DNA from: an uncultured Bacillota bacterium
GTDB lineage: Bacteria > Bacillota > Clostridia > Peptostreptococcales > Anaerovoracaceae
Reading direction: 5' to 3'
Assembly: GCA_947302945.1 (NCBI GenBank)
Contig: CAMYWZ010000073.1
Coordinates: 1-6,136, forward strand
Length of the DNA stretch: 6,136 bases
This document shows, piece after piece, positions 1 to 5,534 of the stretch (positions are counted from its first letter, which is position 1; every line of letters starts with the position of its first letter). The notes under the pieces were generated by a model. The model searched no databases. It had not been told where the DNA came from and saw only the letters and a list, made by a program, of their open reading frames with translations. The translations under genes and the position numbers were made by a program.

Positions 1-384
1 CGTTTCCGGTGCCTTGATTTGTGCGGGTTCGGAGGCGAGGGGTGCTTCCTGAGGTGCGCTTTGAGCCATCTCGAAAGCTGCAGGTGCTGCTTGTTCTTCG
101 CTCGTAACGGGTTCGGGAACAGCGAGTTCTTCCTGCACTGCGCTCTGAACAGCTTCAGGGGCCTCTGCCGGGATGATGGTTTCTATGACTTCCGGGGCTT
201 CCGCCGGGATCGCTGTGTCTAGAGTTTCCGCAGCAGGCTCCGGGACGGCTGTCTCTATAGTTTCTGCGGCTTCGGTGATTACCGCAGTTTCTGCCGCGGG
301 GGTGTTGACGATTTCCGGCGAAACTGCGTCGTCCTTCGCGAAGAGGCCCTTTTTGGGTTTGGCGCTAATATCCGATATATACAA
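1..384 (-). CDS. Partial Ala/Pro/Glu-rich repeat protein, TTG start, runs off the left edge
   Basis: Function not recognised. The minus-strand frame is open for 128 codons from a TTG at 384-382 to the window edge, so only the N-terminal part is present. The frame has a TGA four codons upstream and no ATG or GTG near its beginning, so TTG is the best start. An AAGGAG lies 11 nt upstream (401-396), inside the glycosidase gene. The product begins with a short Lys-rich segment (residues 8-17, AKPKKGLFAK) and then becomes an acidic low-complexity region. It contains about four imperfect 12-residue units at residues 39-86 (for example AAETIETAVPEP, AAETLDTAIPAE, APEVIETIIPAE). There is no signal peptide or membrane helix in the visible part. 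It overlaps the upstream glycosidase by 20 nt, suggesting translational coupling. It could be the disordered N-terminus or linker of a larger protein whose folded domain lies outside the window. Coding status rests on the coherent amino-acid bias and lack of stops. Confidence 0.66.
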   Translation of the reverse strand, partial: MYISDISAKPKKGLFAKDDAVSPEIVNTPAAETAVITEAAETIETAVPEPAAETLDTAIPAEAPEVIETIIPAEAPEAVQSAVQEELAVPEPVTSEEQAAPAAFEMAQSAPQEAPLASEPAQIKAPET

Positions 385-1423
385 TGTCGCTCACGCTCCT
401 TTCCGAGATGGTGCGGCCGTTGGTGGTGGGGTTGTTGACGACCCGGCCGTTGAAGTACATGGTGGACGATCCGCCGCCGTCGAGGTTGTAGGCGGTTTTC
501 GCGCCGAGCTGCTGCATTACCTGGGCGAGCTGGTACAGCGTAAGGCCTTCGCTCTCCGAGGTCCGTCCGTCTGAGACGACGAGCAGGTAGTGGCAGTCGT
601 CGATGATGCCTATCGCGGTGCGCGGGTTGCTTGCCATTGCTTTGCCGACCTCGGTCCTGACGCTGACGCTGATCTGGCCGTTTTCCACGAGCGCGGGCCC
701 GAACGACAGCACCTGCTGCGCGCCGTCCTTTACGAGCTGCTCCGCGCTGATCTGCCCTTCGGTGATGATGCCGAAGCTTCCGTCCTTGTAGATGACAAGG
801 TCCTCGCGTCCGGCCGAGGTGCTCCTGTAGAGCACGCCGTCCCGGACGACGTAGCCTTTCTGCTGCGCGCCGTAGTAGTCGCCGTTGATGGCGAGGATGG
901 CATTCGCGCTCCCCGCGATCGTGGAGGTTTTAGCCGTGACGTTCCTGCCGTAGACGCTCTGCGCGAGCGCGGTCTTAAGGTATTCCGCCGAGGAGAGCTG
1001 CACGTCCGCCACGTAGATGACGGTGTCCGCCGCCTCGTATTCCTTTATGGTGATGCTGATGTTTTCGTCTAAGTAGCTGTTTTCCGTGATGACCGGCTCC
1101 GCGCTTTTGGTGATGGCGTTGTTTGCGCTGCCGCTCTGCTTTCCACTGCTGTCATCGCTTTGCTTTGATGGTTCGCTCTGCTGACTGCTTGCTGTGTTGT
1201 CCTGCTTCGATTGTTCGCTCTGCTGGCCGCTTTCGGTCTGAGAGGCGGCTCCGCTCTGAGCGTTTCCGGTGCTTTCCGCCGCCTGGGTCTGGCCGGTGTT
1301 CAGCCCGGTCCCTTCGGCGGAGTAAACCCTCGTTATAACGAATGTATCGAGCAGGAAGTATACGGTGAATGCCGCCAGCACGAGGCAGTACAGCTTGAGC
1401 CATATGTTCTTCCGTTTTTTCAT
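365..1423 (-). CDS. Membrane-anchored phosphodiester glycosidase family protein (NAGPA domain)
   Basis: 352 aa. A basic N-terminus (MKKRKNIWLK) precedes one hydrophobic helix at about residues 9-31, so the protein is probably tethered with its bulk outside the cell. Residues 36-112 are a Ser/Gln/Glu low-complexity linker with a near-duplicated unit (QQSEQSKQ and QQSEPSKQ). Residues 120-352 carry the hallmarks of the domain named after the human lysosomal uncovering enzyme (N-acetylglucosamine-1-phosphodiester alpha-N-acetylglucosaminidase): NGDYY (180-184), NPRTAIG (266-272), DGR (285-287) and NLDGGGSSTM (313-322). Bacterial members are thought to act on cell-wall or exopolysaccharide phosphodiesters, but the substrate cannot be told from sequence. 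The ATG is preceded by a purine-rich GGAAGGAAAG. The gene is separated from the upstream operon by 131 nt and overlaps the next frame downstream by 20 nt. The family call is firm; location and substrate are inference. Confidence 0.93.
   Translation of the reverse strand: MKKRKNIWLKLYCLVLAAFTVYFLLDTFVITRVYSAEGTGLNTGQTQAAESTGNAQSGAASQTESGQQSEQSKQDNTASSQQSEPSKQSDDSSGKQSGSANNAITKSAEPVITENSYLDENISITIKEYEAADTVIYVADVQLSSAEYLKTALAQSVYGRNVTAKTSTIAGSANAILAINGDYYGAQQKGYVVRDGVLYRSTSAGREDLVIYKDGSFGIITEGQISAEQLVKDGAQQVLSFGPALVENGQISVSVRTEVGKAMASNPRTAIGIIDDCHYLLVVSDGRTSESEGLTLYQLAQVMQQLGAKTAYNLDGGGSSTMYFNGRVVNNPTTNGRTISERSVSDIVYIGY
396..401 (-). promoter_or_regulatory. Ribosome binding site for the TTG-started left-edge gene
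   Basis: AAGGAG on the minus strand, 11 nt before the TTG codon. It lies inside the last codons of the upstream glycosidase gene. The spacing is longer than ideal, but it is the only purine-rich site near a start codon in this frame. Confidence 0.45.
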
Positions 1424-1463
1424 TGATCTTTCCTTCCTTTCGGGCCCTTTGCCCTACGTTTGC

Positions 1464-1487
1464 ATTATGCGCCGCATTTGTTAACAA
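1464..1487 (-). promoter_or_regulatory. Possible promoter/operator region of the glycosidase gene
   Basis: In the 131-nt gap between the 72-aa gene and the glycosidase, the minus strand has a CATAAT (1469-1464) suited to a -10 box about 40 nt before the ATG. Just upstream is a perfect 10-bp palindrome, TTGTTAACAA (1478-1487), which could be part of an operator. No convincing -35 box lies at 16-18 nt. A run of seven T (minus strand, 1495-1489) lies upstream but has no GC-rich hairpin before it, so I do not call a terminator for the ior operon here. Confidence 0.3.
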
Positions 1488-1553
1488 CAAAAAAAGAGAA
1501 GGTGAAGAAACGGTGTGAATCTGCGCCAGGGATGGGCTGCGGGCCTGCCGGGA

Positions 1554-1772
1554 TCAGTGGCAGAAGCCGCAGTTGTTGCAGGGGTAGCCGTACTCGCAGG
1601 GCTGGATCTCGGGAGCCCTGTCGAGGAGGGGCTTGTAGCCCATGGCTTCGGCCTCGGCCCTGGTCATGGGGTAGGAGGTGCCGGCCGCAGCCGGTTTCGG
1701 AGCCTCCTTCGGATGCTCCTTTTTGTAACGGTCCTCAAAATCGCTTAAGAAATCGTAGATGTCGTTGCTCAT
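1554..1772 (-). CDS. 72-aa hypothetical protein with C-terminal cysteine cluster
   Basis: Not recognised as a named family. The 72-aa product starts MSNDIYDFLSDFEDRYKKEH, a charged, probably helical stretch. A Pro/Ala hinge follows (residues 24-35), then a segment with PMTRAEAEAMGYKPL, and it ends in C59-x5-C65-NN-C68-GF-C71-H72. Four cysteines plus a terminal histidine within 14 residues suggest a bound metal (zinc or iron-sulfur) or a redox role; this is inference. There is no signal peptide or membrane helix. The ATG lies 2 nt after the TAG of the methionine-sulfoxide reductase gene, with AAGGAA about 10 nt upstream inside that gene, so it is the last gene of the ior operon. A longer frame reaching back to 2015 exists, but it merely reads the reductase gene out of frame, and the ATG at 1772 fits the operon spacing and ribosome site. 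Confidence 0.82.
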   Translation of the reverse strand: MSNDIYDFLSDFEDRYKKEHPKEAPKPAAAGTSYPMTRAEAEAMGYKPLLDRAPEIQPCEYGYPCNNCGFCH

Positions 1773-1774
1773 TG

Positions 1775-2221
1775 CTATATGTTCCTTTCGAGGATGCGGG
1801 CGAACTCTTCGAGGCCTGCGCGGTCTTCTTCCGAGAAGCGCGCGAAGCTCGGGCTGTCGATGTCCAGGACACCTATGACTCTGCCGTTTTTGCGGAGGGG
1901 CACCACGATCTCCGAGTTGCTGGCGCTGTCGCAGGCAATGTGGCCCTGGAAGCAGTGCACGTCGTCCACCAGCTGGGTGCTGTCTTTTGCGGCAGCCGTG
2001 CCGCAGACGCCGCATCCGACCTCGATCTCGGTGCAGGCGATCCTGCCCTGGAAGGGCCCGAGGACGAGCTTGCCGTCCTCCATCATGTAGAAGCCGGCCC
2101 AGTTGATGTCCTCAAGATGCTCCCACAACAGCGCAGCGGCGTTTGCCAGGTTGGCGGTCCGGTAGGAGCAGATGGATGTGACGGCCCTGACCGTCGAGTT
2201 CAGTTCTTCGTAGTCCGTCAT
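1775..2221 (-). CDS. msrC: Free methionine-(R)-sulfoxide reductase (GAF domain)
   Basis: 148 aa, essentially one GAF domain. It reduces free L-methionine-(R)-sulfoxide to methionine in the cytoplasm. Family signatures are NWAGFY (40-45), LVLGPFQG (52-59), GVCG (71-74), GHIACDSASNSEIVVPL (93-109) and GVLDIDSP (117-124). The three conserved cysteines appear as Cys63, Cys73 and Cys97. Their spacing of 10 and 24 equals that of Cys84, Cys94 and Cys118 in the E. coli enzyme (YebR/MsrC), so the catalytic and resolving residues are intact. Three further cysteines (18, 70, 90) are extra. The start ATG overlaps the iorB stop in ATGA (2218-2221), so translation is probably coupled. Placement behind an oxygen-sensitive Fe-S enzyme suggests repair of oxidised methionine after oxygen exposure; that link is inference. 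Confidence 0.94.
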   Translation of the reverse strand: MTDYEELNSTVRAVTSICSYRTANLANAAALLWEHLEDINWAGFYMMEDGKLVLGPFQGRIACTEIEVGCGVCGTAAAKDSTQLVDDVHCFQGHIACDSASNSEIVVPLRKNGRVIGVLDIDSPSFARFSEEDRAGLEEFARILERNI

Positions 2222-2799
2222 GCCTTCGCTGCCTCTCTGCCGGCCCTGAAGGCCTTGATGTTGATGTCGACGGCCTTCTGGGGCACCGTCGCGGCAACGA
2301 CCTTCTCCCAGTCTATGCCGTCAGCCCCGAGCGAGTCGCACATGGCGCCGAAGAGCACCACGTTCATGCACCTGGGGTTGCCAAGGTCCATGGCGATCTT
2401 CGCCGCGTCCACGACTATGGTGCTGAAGCACTTCTTCATGGCGCCGATGGGGTCCGCCGGGTATTCCTCGGCCCCCGTGGCGGTGCTCATGGAGTGCATC
2501 TGGTAATCGTTGATGATGGCCACGCCATCCGGTTTAAGGAACTTTGCGTAGCGCAGGGCTTCCATCTTTTCGAGCGCCACGAGTATGTCCGCTTCGCCCT
2601 CGCCGAAGACCGGCCCGTAGACCTTCTTTCCCCAGCGGACCTGGGTGGAGACCGAGCCGCCGCGCTGGGCCATGCCGTGGACCTCGCTCTGCTTTACGTC
2701 CAGGCCCGCCTGGATGAGGCCGCTGGTCATTATCTTTGAGATGAGTATGGCTCCCTGGCCGCCGACGCCGACCAGTATCACGCTTTTGACGTCAGACAT
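2218..2799 (-). CDS. iorB: Indolepyruvate:ferredoxin oxidoreductase subunit beta
   Basis: 193 aa, the usual size of the small subunit. Residues 7-16 (VILVGVGGQG) are the glycine-rich opening motif of the 2-oxoacid:ferredoxin oxidoreductase gamma-type domain. EVHGMAQRGGSV (39-50) is the highly conserved second signature of the family. The protein partners with IorA in a cytoplasmic complex that converts aryl-pyruvates (indolepyruvate, phenylpyruvate, hydroxyphenylpyruvate) plus CoA to the aryl-acyl-CoA and CO2, passing electrons to ferredoxin. The ATG directly follows the iorA TAA with no spacer (TAAATG). It is served by AAGGAGGAG 6 nt upstream inside iorA, so the two subunits should be made in step. 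Other 2-oxoacid oxidoreductases share this domain, but the neighbouring IorA-type alpha subunit decides the call. Confidence 0.95.
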   Translation of the reverse strand: MSDVKSVILVGVGGQGAILISKIMTSGLIQAGLDVKQSEVHGMAQRGGSVSTQVRWGKKVYGPVFGEGEADILVALEKMEALRYAKFLKPDGVAIINDYQMHSMSTATGAEEYPADPIGAMKKCFSTIVVDAAKIAMDLGNPRCMNVVLFGAMCDSLGADGIDWEKVVAATVPQKAVDINIKAFRAGREAAKA

Positions 2800-4575
2800 T
2801 TAATTCTCCTCCTTGCTTATGGCTCCGAACGGGCAGACCTGCGCGCAGACCGTGCAGCCGACGCACTGCGTGCGGTCTATCCTGGCCTTGCCGCCTTCTA
2901 TGGCGATGGCCGGGCAGCCCACTTTGAGACATTTTTTGCAGCTCCTGCACTTGTCCGGGTCCACGCTGCACATGGACGGCCTGAACTTGTAGCGCTTTAC
3001 GAGAAGGCAGGGGCGCTTGGTGACGATGGCCGGGTGAGCGCCGCTGTTTAAGGCGGTGACCGCATCGTCCGCGGCTTTCTTCATGGCGCTCAGATCCTGC
3101 GGATCGACTACGAAGACCGGGGCGAAGCCGAGGGCCGTAAGCGTGTTTTCAACGCTGAGCATCGGGGCCGGGTCGCCCTGGAGGGTAAAGCCCGTGCCGG
3201 GGTTCTCCTGGTGGCCGGTCATGCCTGTGATGCGGTTGTCCAGAACGACAGGGATGAGTCTGCCGTTGTTGTAGATGATCTCCGCCGCGCCGGTGATGCC
3301 GCTGTGGAAGAAGGTCGAGTCGCCCATACAGCCGAAGATGACCTTGTCCGTAATGCCCTGAGCCGCAAAGGCTTTGGACATGCCCATGCCCGTGGTGAAG
3401 CCGCCGCCCATGCAGATGCAGACGTCCATGCATGAGAGCGGAGCCGCGAAGCCCAGGGTGTAGCAGCCGATGTCGCCGGTGACGACGTAGTTTTTGTTCT
3501 GCGCGAGGGTGTAGAAGAAGCCTCTGTGCGGGCATCCGGGGCAGAGCGCGGGAGGCCTCTTGGCCGGAGCTGCGTCCGGAGTCTTTGTGGGGTTCTTGAT
3601 TCCGAAGACCCTCTCGCGGACGAGCTGCGCGTTCAGCTCGTACATGTTTCCGATGAGCTCCTTGCCGGTGCAGGGGATGCCCATGGCCTTTATCTGGTCC
3701 TCCATGAAGCCGTCAAGCTCTTCTACGACGTAGAGCTTTTCGACCTTGGAGGCGAATTCTCTGATCAGTTTGTCCGGCAGGGGGTAGGTTAGGCCGAGCT
3801 TGAGGAAGGAAGTGCCTTCGGGGAAGGCTTCCTTTGCGTACTGGTACGCGATGCCCGCGGATATGACGCCGATCTTGCTGCCGGCAAGCTCCACTTTGTT
3901 GAGGCCCAGTTCGACAGCCGTGGTGTTTCCGTATTCCGTGAGCTTTCTGAGGCGCTCCTCGACCAGCGGGTGGTTGAGGTAGGCGTTGGCCGGCGCGCAG
4001 ATGTACTTTCTGGTGTCTCTCGCGTAGGGGGTGGCCGGCGCGTGCTCCGTGCGCTCTCCGAGCTCGACGAGGCTCTTTGAGTGGCAGACGCGCGTGGTGA
4101 CCCTGAAGAGCACCGGGGTGTCGAACTGTTCGGAGATGTCCGCGGCCAGGGCCACGAAGTCCTTGCATTCCTGCGAATCGGACGGCTCTATGCAGGCCAC
4201 CTTGGCGGCCCTTGCGTAGTGCCGGTTGTCCTGCTCGTTCTGCGAGGAGTGGCAGCTGGGGTCGTCCGCGCTGACGACTATGTACGCGCCCTTGACTCCC
4301 ATGTAGCCCGCGGTGAAGAACGGGTCCGCCGCGACGTTCAGGCCGACAATCTTCATCGCGCACAGCGCTCTGCTGCCCGCGACCGCCGCACCGTACGCGA
4401 CTTCGGCCGCGACCTTCTCGTTCGGCGCCCATTCTGCGTACATCTCGCCCTTGTACTGCGCGATGTTCTCGAGTATCTCCGTGCTCGGCGTGCCCGGGTA
4501 GGCCGAGCAGACGCTGATGCCTGCCTCGTACGCGCCCCGCGCTATGGCTTCGTTTCCAGAAAGAAGTTGTTTCAT
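2800..4575 (-). CDS. iorA: Indolepyruvate:ferredoxin oxidoreductase subunit alpha
   Basis: 591 aa, full length for the family. The N-terminal pyrimidine-type domain opens with SAYPGTPSTEI (24-34). CPGCPHRG (345-352) introduces the thiamine-diphosphate half. The cofactor motif is GDS (418-420) followed 26 residues later by Asn447 in VVLDN, then TGMTGHQENPGTG, a stretch typical of IorA. The C-terminus is a two-cluster ferredoxin domain: Cys543, 546, 549 and 554 (CxxCxxCx4CP) and Cys571, 574, 577 and 581 (CxxCxxCx3CP), enough for two [4Fe-4S] clusters. With IorB it oxidatively decarboxylates aryl-pyruvates derived from aromatic amino acids, reducing ferredoxin in the cytoplasm of anaerobes. It is the first gene of the operon, with a promoter about 45 nt upstream and AAAGGA near the ATG. 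No cofactor or cluster residue appears to be missing. Confidence 0.97.
   Translation of the reverse strand: MKQLLSGNEAIARGAYEAGISVCSAYPGTPSTEILENIAQYKGEMYAEWAPNEKVAAEVAYGAAVAGSRALCAMKIVGLNVAADPFFTAGYMGVKGAYIVVSADDPSCHSSQNEQDNRHYARAAKVACIEPSDSQECKDFVALAADISEQFDTPVLFRVTTRVCHSKSLVELGERTEHAPATPYARDTRKYICAPANAYLNHPLVEERLRKLTEYGNTTAVELGLNKVELAGSKIGVISAGIAYQYAKEAFPEGTSFLKLGLTYPLPDKLIREFASKVEKLYVVEELDGFMEDQIKAMGIPCTGKELIGNMYELNAQLVRERVFGIKNPTKTPDAAPAKRPPALCPGCPHRGFFYTLAQNKNYVVTGDIGCYTLGFAAPLSCMDVCICMGGGFTTGMGMSKAFAAQGITDKVIFGCMGDSTFFHSGITGAAEIIYNNGRLIPVVLDNRITGMTGHQENPGTGFTLQGDPAPMLSVENTLTALGFAPVFVVDPQDLSAMKKAADDAVTALNSGAHPAIVTKRPCLLVKRYKFRPSMCSVDPDKCRSCKKCLKVGCPAIAIEGGKARIDRTQCVGCTVCAQVCPFGAISKEEN
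2806..2814 (-). promoter_or_regulatory. Strong ribosome binding site of iorB inside the iorA 3' end
   Basis: AAGGAGGAG on the minus strand, 6 nt before the iorB ATG. It encodes the final residues of IorA, so iorB translation starts exactly where iorA translation stops. Confidence 0.85.
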
Positions 4576-4618
4576 ATCTTTGCAGTCCTTTCCTGCTTAA
4601 TAGCTTGTTATCCATATA

Positions 4619-4647
4619 ATTATGCCCGAACCCCGCCCCCGTGTCAA
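4619..4647 (-). promoter_or_regulatory. Sigma-70-type promoter of the iorAB operon
   Basis: On the minus strand a consensus -35 TTGACA (4647-4642) is followed by exactly 17 nt and a -10 CATAAT (4624-4619, five of six matches). Transcription would start near 4612, giving a leader of about 37 nt before the iorA ATG. The spacer is almost all G and C (runs of five, four and three G). The -35 box touches the end of the palindromic element at 4648, so there is no native upstream (UP) sequence. Confidence 0.75.
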
Positions 4648-4740
4648 TCGCACTTTAGGGACGGTCCTTTTGGTGCCGCATTGTCATTCTGAGCGAAGCG
4701 AAGAATCTTTAGCACCAAAAGGACCGTCCCTAAAGTGCGA
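4648..4740. repeat. Palindromic 93-bp repeat element (REP/MITE-like)
   Basis: Two perfect 29-bp inverted arms, 4648-4676 (begins TCGCACTTTAGGGACGG) and 4712-4740 (ends CCCTAAAGTGCGA), enclose a 35-nt centre. The centre contains TCATTCTGAGCGAAGCGAAG, with ATTCT/AGAAT able to pair and GCGAAGC (4693-4699), a heptamer known to form an unusually stable single-stranded DNA mini-hairpin. From memory, both the GGGACGGTCCTTTT arm motif and the TCATTCTGAGCGAAG core recur as dispersed repeats in many bacterial genomes, the former near REP-associated (IS200-like) transposases; I cannot check this here. There is no coding capacity, and any mobility would be in trans. No clear target-site duplication is visible. 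Confidence 0.8.
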
Positions 4741-4775
4741 AAAAAACAGCGGGTTGCTCAGGCCCGCTGTCTTTT
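4740..4775 (-). terminator. Intrinsic terminator hairpin, strongest in the minus direction
   Basis: Arms ACAGCGGG (4746-4753) and CCCGCTGT (4763-4770) form a perfect 8-bp GC-rich stem with a 9-nt loop. In the leftward direction the stem is followed by seven T (4746-4740), a textbook terminator. In the rightward direction it is followed by CTTTTCTT, a weaker one. It stands in a divergent intergenic region with no annotated gene ending at it on either strand. It would insulate the iorA promoter from leftward transcription, or end a small RNA starting between about 4780 and 4990. Confidence 0.75.
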
Positions 4776-4877
4776 CTTGTTCATTTGCTTTGTTTTGGAG
4801 GTTGTATTATGAAGAATTGCACTTGCTCTTTTGTTTTTCGCAAGCTAATGATAACGCCTCAATGTGTAGTTAAAACG

Positions 4878-4895
4878 ATACGAATATGTATTATC
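4878..4895 (+). promoter_or_regulatory. Weak candidate promoter/operator of the GntR gene
   Basis: TATTAT (4889-4894) resembles a -10 box about 100 nt before the GTG start, but no good -35 box is visible. It overlaps an imperfect dyad ATAC-N6-GTAT (4878-4891) that could serve as an autoregulatory GntR site. The region is AT-richer than the genes around it. This is a suggestion only. Confidence 0.2.
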
Positions 4896-4981
4896 TGTGA
4901 ACGCCGCGATGATGAAGTAATCCGCCAATCAAAAAGGGCGCTCCGGAAGGGGACGGGGCGCGAAAAATGCAGGAAACAGCC

Positions 4982-4985
4982 GGAG
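4982..4985 (+). promoter_or_regulatory. Ribosome binding site supporting the GTG start of the GntR gene
   Basis: GGAG, 6 nt before the GTG at 4992. It supports a product starting M-ISFESFK, which matches where YtrA-type regulators normally begin. A competing GGAGG (4796-4800) lies 8 nt before an in-frame ATG at 4809. Confidence 0.5.
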
Positions 4986-4991
4986 CCGGAC

Positions 4992-5534
4992 GTGATCTCA
5001 TTCGAAAGTTTCAAAACTGAAGACGGAAGGCCTATCTACCAGCAGATACTGGACTTTATCAAGCGCGGGGCGGCCAGCGGAGCCATACAGGACGGCGACG
5101 AGCTGCCGTCGCGCAGGGTGCTTTCCGCGCTGCTGGGGATCAACCCCAACACGGTGCAGAAAGCGTTCAGGCTGCTGGAGGATGAGGGGCTGATCGAGTC
5201 CCGCGCGGGCTCGGGCAGCGTCATGACGCTGAGCCCGGAGCGCACCGCGCAGATCAGGGCGGAACTTCTGGAAGACGACATCCGCGGCATCACCGGCGCC
5301 CTCAAGCGCACGGGCATCGGCCGCGAGGAGGCTCTGCAGCTGATCGCCCGCTACTGGGACGAGCCGGAGCAGGACAGCCTGGAGCCCGGCAGTCCAGCAT
5401 CAGAGGCACAGGAACCCAAGGAGTCCGGCGGCACAGCGTCCGGGACACAAACGTCCGGCAGCCCGGAATCCGAGGTACAGGCATCCGGCAGCCATTCTTC
5501 CGAAGGTCCGGAAGACCGGGAGGTGCGGCCATGA
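4992..5534 (+). CDS. GntR-family (YtrA-type) transcriptional regulator with repetitive C-terminal tail
   Basis: 180 aa from the GTG at 4992. Residues 13-78 are a winged helix-turn-helix: RPIYQQILDFIKRG, then LPSRRVLSALLGINPNTVQK (38-57, the recognition region), then LLEDEGLIESRAGSGSV (61-77). A short helical effector/dimer segment follows (about 83-123). That is the architecture of the small YtrA subfamily, which usually represses a neighbouring ABC-transporter operon. Residues 127-180 are an added Ser/Gly/Glu/Pro tail of imperfect ten-residue units (such as SGSPESEVQA and SGSHSSEGPE), not part of the usual family. The frame is open further back to an ATG at 4809 with a good GGAGG, which would add 61 Cys- and Arg/Lys-rich residues (241 aa). 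I prefer 4992 because the family normally begins at ISFE. The stop overlaps the next ATG by 4 nt, so the pair is co-translated. Confidence 0.9.
   Translation: MISFESFKTEDGRPIYQQILDFIKRGAASGAIQDGDELPSRRVLSALLGINPNTVQKAFRLLEDEGLIESRAGSGSVMTLSPERTAQIRAELLEDDIRGITGALKRTGIGREEALQLIARYWDEPEQDSLEPGSPASEAQEPKESGGTASGTQTSGSPESEVQASGSHSSEGPEDREVRP

Noticed and set aside
590..1072. 160-codon plus-strand frame opposite the glycosidase
   Set aside because: It is antisense to a well-supported NAGPA domain; the product has no recognisable feature.
1489..1553. Terminator after the ior operon
   Set aside because: A seven-T run exists on the minus strand, but no GC-rich inverted repeat directly precedes it.
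1460..2506. 348-codon open frame on the plus strand
   Set aside because: It lies antisense to the reductase, the small Cys protein and iorB, which have clear family motifs or operon spacing. Its product has no coherent domain; long antisense frames are common in GC-rich DNA.
3713..4615. 300-codon minus-strand frame overlapping iorA
   Set aside because: It is iorA read in another frame, with an Arg/Gly/His-rich composition and no motifs.
4622..4873. 83-codon plus-strand frame through the palindromic element
   Set aside because: It reads through both inverted arms and the terminator stem and has no supported ribosome site.
4771..4990. T-box or other amino-acid riboswitch upstream of iorA or the GntR gene
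   Set aside because: I found no T-box sequence or other known leader motif on either strand, and the iorA promoter gives a leader of only about 37 nt.
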